Origin: Rhodocyclaceae bacterium
GTDB taxonomy: Bacteria; Pseudomonadota; Gammaproteobacteria; Burkholderiales; Rhodocyclaceae
Assembly (NCBI GenBank): GCA_016791115.1
Contig: JAEUNL010000008.1
Location: 62,001-126,000 of the forward strand
Length of the DNA stretch: 64,000 bases
Direction of reading: 5' to 3'
Shown here piece by piece: positions 58,801 to 64,000 of the stretch; the stretch's first letter is position 1; each line of letters begins with the position of its first letter. Under the pieces are notes generated by a model, which was not told the origin of the DNA, made no database searches, and worked only from the letters and a program-made list of their open reading frames with translations. Both the position numbers and the translations under genes were made by a program.

Positions 58801-59801
58801 CCGGCCAGCCCCGCCTTCGGCTTCGAGCCGCGCCCGGTGGCGCCTTCGTCGCGGATCTCGCCGCCCGAGCCGGTCGCCGCGCCGGGGAACGGCGAGATCG
58901 CCGTCGGATGGTTGTGCGTCTCGACCTTGGCGAGGATGTGCGTCTCTTCCTCGCGGAAGGCGTAGGCGCCGTCGCTGCCCGGATAGAAGCGCTGCACGCG
59001 CGCGCCCTCGATGATCGAGGCGTTGTCCGAATACGCCACCACCGTGCCCTGCGGATTCGCCTTGTGCGTCTCGCGGATCATGCCGAACAGCGTGTGCGGC
59101 TGCGCCACGCCGTCGATCACCCAGGAGGCGTTGAAAATCTTGTGCCGGCAGTGCTCCGAGTTGGCCTGCGCGAACATCATCAGTTCGACGTCGGTCGGAT
59201 TGCGGCCGAGCCTGCCGAAGTTGTCGACGAGGTAATCGATCTCGTCGTCCGACAGCGCAAGGCCCAGCTCGCCGTTGGCGCGCACCAGTTCCGCACGGCC
59301 CTTGCCGAGCACATCCACCGTGGTCAGCGGCGCCGGTTCGACGTGGTGGAACAGCGCATCGGCATCGTTCAGCGTCTCCAGCACCGACTCGGTCATGCGG
59401 TCGTGGATCAGCGGCAGCAGCGCGGCCCGCGCCGGCGCATCGACACCGCCGCGCAGGTCGACGTGATACGCGATGCCGCGCTCGATGCGCAGCACCTTGT
59501 CGAAACCGCAGTTGTGCGCGATGTCGGTTGCCTTAGACGACCACGGCGAAATCGTGCCCAGCCGCGGCGTCACCAGCAGCAAGGCGCCTGCCGGCGCTGC
59601 ACCCGCCGGCGTGGCGCCGAGCAGGTCGACGAGCCGCGCGCGCTCGTCATCCGACAGCGGGCCGCGCAGCTCGACGAAATACCAGAACTCCGCCGCCGCC
59701 GATTTCAGCTTGGGCAGCGCAGACTTGAGGGACTCGGTAAGGCGGGCAAGGCGGGTGCTGGAAAGGGCGGCGGCGCCGCGCAGCTTGAGGATTTCGAACA
59801 T
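55857..59801 (-). CDS. purL: Phosphoribosylformylglycinamidine synthase PurL (large single-chain form)
   Basis: A 1314-residue FGAR amidotransferase of the E. coli type. Order: N-terminal PurS-like domain ([15 protein letters not shown] onward); the FGAM synthase domain with [47 protein letters not shown] and GGAASSM; a second ATP-like half ([26 protein letters not shown]); and the C-terminal glutaminase with nucleophile GVCNGCQMM and PHPERVFR. It is step 4 of purine synthesis. The ATG at 59801 gives the usual start; the frame stays open 153 bp upstream without similarity. A TATAAT lies 52 bp upstream. Confidence 0.97.
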   Translation of the reverse strand: MFEILKLRGAAALSSTRLARLTESLKSALPKLKSAAAEFWYFVELRGPLSDDERARLVDLLGATPAGAAPAGALLLVTPRLGTISPWSSKATDIAHNCGFDKVLRIERGIAYHVDLRGGVDAPARAALLPLIHDRMTESVLETLNDADALFHHVEPAPLTTVDVLGKGRAELVRANGELGLALSDDEIDYLVDNFGRLGRNPTDVELMMFAQANSEHCRHKIFNASWVIDGVAQPHTLFGMIRETHKANPQGTVVAYSDNASIIEGARVQRFYPGSDGAYAFREEETHILAKVETHNHPTAISPFPGAATGSGGEIRDEGATGRGSKPKAGLAGFSVSNLKIPGFEQPWEQDYGKPERIASALDIMIEGPIGAAAFNNEFGRPNLTGYFRTFEQEVQGEVRGYHKPIMIAGGLGSIQAQQSHKIEFGDGTLLITLGGPGMLIGLGGGAASSMTTGTNTADLDFASVQRGNPEIQRRAQEVIDRCWQLGDNNPILAIHDVGAGGLSNALPELAHGAGCGAKFDLRAVQIEERGMSPREIWCNEAQERYVLAIPPERLAEFRALCERERCPFAVVGHATKDGELVVADAHFGNNAVDMPMDVLLGKPPRMERNVATRATHLPPFDTTDIDLAEACRRVLRMPSVASKNFLITIGDRTVGGLTARDQMVGPWQVPVADVAVTCMSYEGYRGEAYAMGERTPLACLSGPAAGRMAIGEAITNLAAADVPSLDRVKLSANWMAAAGHRGEDAQLYATVKAVGIEFCPQIGVAIPVGKDSLSMKTAWEEDGAKKQVVAPLSLIVTAFAAVDDVRNTLTPQLVVEDGVETELMLIDLGEGRQRLGGSALAQAWNSVGEFAPDIAPALLKNFFEAMRKLRSENLVLAYHDRGDGGLFATVCEMAFAAHCGVSLMIDTVCYDPKMNDVDGLDRRPDSLKGRFNDRIFGSLFNEELGAVIQIRRDDREKVSAIVRAAGLGHCLHSIGHPNEHDEIRVWRNAKMVYGAKRGLLWQTWSETSHRIARLRDDAASCDEEFASLADAADPGLLPSLSFDGSDNVAAPFVNAGAKPKIAILREQGVNGQVEMAAAFARAGFSAYDVHMSDLQQGRHALRDFHGFAACGGFSYGDVLGAGQGWAKSILFNDALRAQFEQFFARSDTFALGVCNGCQMMANLAPIIPGAECWPTFHRNRSEQFEARFVLAELPANPSLFFADMAGSRIPVVVSHGEGRAVFAGTDAQDNALVAMRYVDNAGRVAKTYPANPNGSPAGIAGVTTPDGRFTIMMPHPERVFRTVQMSWAPASWRELDASPWFRMFANARRWLG

Positions 59802-59853
59802 CGGGAGTCGGGCCGGGATGGAAGCGGGAAAGCGCCGCGTCGGGCAAAGGCGG

Positions 59854-59859
59854 ATTATA
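59854..59859 (-). promoter_or_regulatory. -10 element TATAAT upstream of purL
   Basis: On the minus strand a perfect TATAAT lies 52 bp before the purL ATG. The -35 region (about 17 bp further) is GC-rich and poor, so activation or an extended context may be needed. No PurR-like operator was recognised. Confidence 0.45.
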
Positions 59860-59905
59860 CCCGAGGGCCACCCCCGAACTCCCCACACCGGCACCGCCAG
59901 AACCC

Positions 59906-60000
59906 GCATGGAATGGCGCTCTCCGGCCTGCCCCTGCCATCTGCGCCATTCCACGCGGCCCCCAGGACAGGTAGGCTGCAGAGGGCCGATCCATGCGCCT
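59906..60000. repeat. REPIN-like palindromic repeat, copy D
   Basis: Inverted arms GCATGGAATGGCGC (59906-59919) and GCGCCATTCCACGC (59943-59956) pair with one G-T-type mismatch; a further arm-like unit GCCGATCCATGC is at 59985-59996. It lies upstream of the purL promoter and downstream of the SIR2 gene. Same family as 10054, 33871 and 34960. Confidence 0.7.
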
Positions 60001-60239
60001 TCTGACAGGGGACGACTCTAAATGCGAAGTACGGCGGTTATGCGGTCGGATGGCGGTCGCCGGATGTATGCGACGGCTCAACCGTGCGGCGGCTTGCGCT
60101 GCGCCAACCTACGCCACGCACACTGAAGGTGTCGAGTTGCTTTCTCGTTTGGTTCGGATAGTCGACGAGAAACTTATTCGAGCCCCGTTAGTTTTAGTCC
60201 TTTAGTCCCCTTAAGTCCCGGGCATCTAAAAAAGCCACC
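60001..60239. other. Gene-free stretch between REPIN copy D and the SIR2 gene
   Basis: No supportable gene. The part from 60190 is less GC-rich than the surroundings and has three near-periodic AGTCC units (TTTTAGTCC, TTTAGTCCCC, TTAAGTCCCG at about 60191-60220). TGCGCTGCGCCAACCTACG near 60098 resembles a dispersed intergenic motif common in betaproteobacterial genomes. A short A6 run (60229-60234) would read as T6 just after the SIR2 stop on the minus strand but lacks a clear stem. The region may mark the edge of an acquired island. Confidence 0.4.
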
Positions 60240-63200
60240 TCAGATTCCTCGTCTCCGGGAATAGTCGCGCAGCCTCAAGTAACTTGCATATTGCGCAAGC
60301 TGTGGCGCGACTTGCGCGATCCCGTCCAAGCATTTGCCTAACTCCCGGGGTGCCCACTGTTGGTCGGCAATCACGGCATTCAGCAGCAGTAATGCCTCCG
60401 CAGGGAAACGTCTGCACAAACCCGATTCGTGCAGCAGGTGTACGACGTAGTCAGGGTGTTCGATCGGTTGCAGCCAGGCCTGCACCGCAGCCAAGGCCGC
60501 CGGGAGTTCGCCTCGGGCGGCAATCACCAGACGAGTCAGGGACTCAGCTATTCGCGGAGTAGCCAAATCGCGGGACTTTGGCCAGATCTGTTGCCAGAAC
60601 GGCTGGGCACGGTTCTTCCAGTAGTCCTCACGTTGATCGGCTGCGCCTTCAAGCGCCTGGGAAAGCGCCTGTGCGGATTCCTCCAGTCCTTCATGCGGGA
60701 GAGTGCCAATCGCAGACCGGAACTCCTCCACGGTGTAGCCCTCGGTCGGGCCCAATGCTGCGTAGGTCAGGAAGGTCGCGAATTGCTGGCGGTGCTTGCC
60801 AAGATCGGCATAGTGGTTTGCGCTATCCAGGAACTGCGACTTAAAGGCGGTCAACAATGGTTGGTACAAGCGCGGCGACCAGAGGAATCCTTCCCACGCG
60901 GCCTTTGCTTCAACGTGATTACTCCAACCAAACAACGGCAACAGGTGCTGCTCGGTCCAAGGACGATCCACACGGAAAAATGCGATCAGCCGCGAACCCA
61001 GCAGCACCCGACCGTGGCGGAATCGATCCACATGCACATCGCACAGTGCGGTAAACATGGGCCTGAGGTCTGCTGGCAGGAGATCGTTGTCGTTGGGATT
61101 CTGCTTAAACCATAGGTTGATCAGCGCCTGCGTGGCGTGCCCGATGGGATGGTTAATCGCCGAGCCGACAAGGTCATAGGTCTCGACGCCGTTTCGGATG
61201 GTGCGAGTACCTGAGCCTGCTTCCAGCGGCAGAGCCAGCACGCGGCGGCACAGGTCCAGCAAGATGCCCTGATGGCAGTTGATTGACTTGGATGCGGCTT
61301 CTATCCACCAGGTCACTGCGTGATCAATTTCCAGAAGCACAGCATCGGGCATGGTCTGCACCAGCGGTGCGGCGTACCGCCATGAGCGCAGCGCCATCGC
61401 TTCTTCGCCCCAAGCCTGCAGAGCTTCGCGCCATCGGCCAGCGGGCCACACACCAGCTTGTGCGAGATCACGTAACGCGGACAAGCTGTGAAAGAAGCGC
61501 GTCCGGCAAACGTCACGCCACGTATCTTCGTAGAAAGGTCGCTGCTCCGGCGCCGGCTTGGTGAGCCATTGCACCAGTTCCTGCCGCTTGCGGGGAGCAA
61601 TGTCGACATCCCGGCTGTCCTCGTAGTCCGGATCGCCGGTGCCACTCATCCAGTGCGAGAACTCGTCACGCTCGTTGGTCGCCAACTGCAATTGTGGGTA
61701 GGCGGTGGAGACTTTCACCAAGCGTGCCGCTGCAGACGCCCCCAGTGCGCAGCCCGAGGTATTCAGCTTGGCCAGATGCAGCCAGACCGAGTGTGCCACC
61801 AAGTCTTGCCACCGATCTTCCTCTAGATCGTCCCGGTACATCTCGCGCGGCGGACCCGCCAAAATGGCTGCCTCCAAGTGTTCCTGTGCAGCTCCTGCCA
61901 AATGCCGCCCCTGCAGAACGAACAGCCTGAACACCTCCCGCCCCGTATCTGGGGACCACAGCCACCACGCGTCATCGGCTAACAACCAATTCACCCACTG
62001 GTTGGGTGGGATGCAACCATCCTGACTGGCAGCAAACAGACCAAGGCGTTTGAAGGTGGGGTACGGAAATTCGAACCAGTTCTGCGCGATGCGTGTCGCA
62101 CGCGTCCTGTCGGTGGCGCACACCGCGAGCCATGCATCGCGCATCAGTTCGATCAGGCTTACCCAGTCGCGGAACCCCCGGTTCTGCCAATGCGGCGTGA
62201 TGGATGGCAGATCCCAATGCGAACAGTCGCTGCGGTCGTCGGCCTCGCCCAACTCGCGCAACAGATCCAGTGCATCACGCAATAGCTGTTGGAAATCTTC
62301 CAACAGGAGCGGCAGAGCCGACGTCCAGCGCTCGTCATCCAGATCACGCAGAGTGGAATGCACGTGATCGGCGGCCAGCACGAGTTCCCAGTCCACCAAT
62401 TGTTTGATTCGCGTAGGCTCTTCAGCGCTACTCGAATCGTCGTCACCCCACCGAAACGGTTTCTTCAACACCACTTTGGGTGCGAGTAACTCGCGCAATT
62501 CCAGACGCAATGTGGTAGTCAATCCCTCGCGCTTCAGACGTCCTTGCCAGCGATACAGATCGGGATCGCGCCACGGTGATTTCACCCGGTCACTGAGCAG
62601 AAGGCGCCACAAGGTGCGCATTAGTGGGCCAGGAATGGCCTTGGGGGCGTGCAAGCTGATTTCATTGAGCTCGGAGGTTTTGCCTCCACGCTCCAATGAA
62701 TCAAAACGGTCCAACTCATTTTCGATTAACCACGGCCAACGGTCGTGCAACTGTCCACCACGTTCTGCAATCCAAATGACCAGTCTCGGGTCGTCCAGGT
62801 GGCGCACCACCCAACGGGCGAGATGGAACATCACGTCGTCCCACTGACTGCCGGTGACGCCTCCGGAGGCAAGGAGAATCGGCGATGCACGGTCATAGGG
62901 CGCAGGCCGCCGAATCAGGCTGAAACGCAGCTTAGTGTCCACTTCGTCATGGGGCGGCACGCCAAAGCGGGGCAGATCGCCGTACCCGAAGCGCTCGTGC
63001 GCGAAGGGCTCCAGCAGCCAGTCTAACGAAGGAGCCGGATTGAAGTCGGCAAAGCGTTTTGCCGGTAAGCCCGATTTGTCCGACAATGCCCATAGCATCC
63101 GCCCGACAAAATCGTCCTGTCGCGTGCTGTCCTGCGGGCGCGCCAGGGCATGCTTAACGACGATAGCTTCTTTGCCCTGCACGCCGTCACGGTAGATTTC

Positions 63201-64000
63201 TGCCCATGCGTGTAGGGTCTGGTGCAGCGCAGAATGGTCGTAGCTGCCTGCGGGTACGTTGTAGAGAACGGGCGTGACGCCCTTGGCTTCCCATTCGATG
63301 GTCTTTCGGTGCTCTTGCCCCGGTTCGCAATCACCTAGTGCCCAGGCCTGCGGTGTGACTTCGCCCAGCATCCGGTCGGCCGCCAGCGCATCCATCATGT
63401 AGCGCAGCACAGGGTCGTTGATACTGTAGCCCACAAAGCAGACCACATAGTTGCGGAACAGCTCGCTTACAAAACGGGCAGCCCAGCGTTCGGTCAGATA
63501 CGCCAAGCCGAAATCGCCGCTGGAGACCACGAGGCGGTTCAGGACAGTGTCGTCCGCGTATTCTGGCAGCAGGCCGTGCAGGTAGACCAGCCCATTCCAC
63601 CTGCTGTTCTTGGGAATGGGGAGCATAGGGGCGGCGTAAGCTTGGAACGCTTGGCCGGTACGTTTGGCCGCCGCGTGAAAGATGCGGTCGAAGTTGGTAG
63701 TGACCAGCCGCAGTGCCCCTTCGCGGCTGCGCGCTAGACGCAATAGCGCTGCCTGCGTGTCGGTAGCACCGTTGCGGCGGAGCTTCGGTTTCAGCACCTG
63801 CGCCAGTGCGCGACGGACTGCCAAACGCTGCCCCGGGAGACGCCGTTCGAGCAGATCAAGCGTGGCGTCGAACTGCCCACGATTGGATGCCTCGCGCTCA
63901 ATGTCCGAAGGTGCTGTTCCATTTAGCCGGTAGATTTGCTCCACCAGCCCCTTGAAGCCCGGCAGTCCTGCCGGACAAGAAATGCCCGCGCCGCAGAAGA
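60240..64000 (-). CDS. Very large SIR2-domain protein, likely anti-phage defence (SIR2-DUF4020-like), 5' end outside window
   Basis: At least 1253 residues are visible; the true start lies just past the right edge. The first residues read FCGAGISCPAGLPGFKGL (63978-63992 encodes GAGIS), the NAD-binding start of SIR2 domains. Further SIR2 marks: TTNFDRIF (Asn codon near 63694), YLHGLLPE (His codon near 63577), SSGDFGLAYLTERWA and CFVGYSINDPVLRYMMDAL. The N and H match the catalytic pair of defence SIR2 NADases. The remaining ~900 residues are helical, Trp-rich and without enzyme motifs, like SIR2-DUF4020 proteins. Such proteins deplete NAD on phage infection. A GTG at 63944 is not the start, because it would remove the GAGIS motif. 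Base composition is clearly lower in GC than purL, suggesting transfer. Confidence 0.85.
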   Translation of the reverse strand, partial: FCGAGISCPAGLPGFKGLVEQIYRLNGTAPSDIEREASNRGQFDATLDLLERRLPGQRLAVRRALAQVLKPKLRRNGATDTQAALLRLARSREGALRLVTTNFDRIFHAAAKRTGQAFQAYAAPMLPIPKNSRWNGLVYLHGLLPEYADDTVLNRLVVSSGDFGLAYLTERWAARFVSELFRNYVVCFVGYSINDPVLRYMMDALAADRMLGEVTPQAWALGDCEPGQEHRKTIEWEAKGVTPVLYNVPAGSYDHSALHQTLHAWAEIYRDGVQGKEAIVVKHALARPQDSTRQDDFVGRMLWALSDKSGLPAKRFADFNPAPSLDWLLEPFAHERFGYGDLPRFGVPPHDEVDTKLRFSLIRRPAPYDRASPILLASGGVTGSQWDDVMFHLARWVVRHLDDPRLVIWIAERGGQLHDRWPWLIENELDRFDSLERGGKTSELNEISLHAPKAIPGPLMRTLWRLLLSDRVKSPWRDPDLYRWQGRLKREGLTTTLRLELRELLAPKVVLKKPFRWGDDDSSSAEEPTRIKQLVDWELVLAADHVHSTLRDLDDERWTSALPLLLEDFQQLLRDALDLLRELGEADDRSDCSHWDLPSITPHWQNRGFRDWVSLIELMRDAWLAVCATDRTRATRIAQNWFEFPYPTFKRLGLFAASQDGCIPPNQWVNWLLADDAWWLWSPDTGREVFRLFVLQGRHLAGAAQEHLEAAILAGPPREMYRDDLEEDRWQDLVAHSVWLHLAKLNTSGCALGASAAARLVKVSTAYPQLQLATNERDEFSHWMSGTGDPDYEDSRDVDIAPRKRQELVQWLTKPAPEQRPFYEDTWRDVCRTRFFHSLSALRDLAQAGVWPAGRWREALQAWGEEAMALRSWRYAAPLVQTMPDAVLLEIDHAVTWWIEAASKSINCHQGILLDLCRRVLALPLEAGSGTRTIRNGVETYDLVGSAINHPIGHATQALINLWFKQNPNDNDLLPADLRPMFTALCDVHVDRFRHGRVLLGSRLIAFFRVDRPWTEQHLLPLFGWSNHVEAKAAWEGFLWSPRLYQPLLTAFKSQFLDSANHYADLGKHRQQFATFLTYAALGPTEGYTVEEFRSAIGTLPHEGLEESAQALSQALEGAADQREDYWKNRAQPFWQQIWPKSRDLATPRIAESLTRLVIAARGELPAALAAVQAWLQPIEHPDYVVHLLHESGLCRRFPAEALLLLNAVIADQQWAPRELGKCLDGIAQVAPQLAQYASYLRLRDYSRRRGI

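Noticed and set aside
56769-60005. A 1078-codon open frame on the plus strand opposite purL
   Set aside because: It mirrors purL codon for codon. Its translation is rich in Arg, His, Ala, Val and Asp with no motif, as expected of antisense frames in GC-rich DNA, and purL is certain.

Overview
The window is GC-rich chromosomal DNA from a Gram-negative bacterium, most likely a betaproteobacterium of the Rhodocyclales/Burkholderiales type. This is inferred from conserved gene order (surE-pcm-nlpD-rpoS; thrS-infC-rpmI-rplT-pheS-pheT-ihfA-merR; yciB-yciI-bolA-ppiC) and from lineage-typical families (DUF2863, DUF3301). No 16S rRNA gene is present, so the genus cannot be named from the sequence.

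Layout. 1-4937 (minus) carries hoxFUYHW, a bidirectional NAD-linked NiFe hydrogenase; the maturation protease runs off the left edge. 5154-10016 (plus) holds a small lipoprotein, a DUF3301 protein, a chemoreceptor, a PabB-PabC fusion and a NYN-LOTUS protein. 10166-13633 (minus) is surE-pcm-nlpD-rpoS, followed by tRNA-Pro. 13848-21227 (minus) is the translation operon from thrS to the MerR-type regulator, then tRNA-Val. 21568-23398 (minus) has a small membrane protein, a pyruvyltransferase-like protein and a cysteine-cluster protein. 23782-34811 (plus) is mixed: an LhgO-like oxidase, an LpxH-like phosphatase, a GGDEF-EAL protein, a PIN protein, a hydrolase, a lipoprotein metalloprotease, a hybrid histidine kinase, a standalone TrpB and two small exported proteins. 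35086-36998 (minus) has an M14 carboxypeptidase and YaaA.

37213-44498 (plus) is a compact, partly overlapping cluster around an ArsS-like radical SAM protein: a degenerate phosphatase-fold protein, a TVP38-FAD oxidoreductase fusion, DUF547, two selenodomain/arsenosugar-type transferases and DUF3047. It contains an unusual two-copy 114-bp repeat. 44612-54161 (plus) continues with DUF2863, ttcA, bioAFHCD-msrB and yciB-yciI-bolA-ppiC. 54343-55851 has a membrane protein and an exported serine protease. purL (minus) fills 55857-59801. The right edge (60240-64000, minus) is a very large SIR2-domain protein of the kind used in anti-phage defence, cut by the window end just upstream of its GAGIS motif.

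The strongest second-look items are the SIR2 protein, the ArsS-centred cluster with its repeat, and a family of palindromic REPIN-like repeats found at four intergenic sites. Smaller points are an ATC start for infC, a probably leaderless yciB, and a HoxF whose N-terminal cluster lacks its first cysteine pair.
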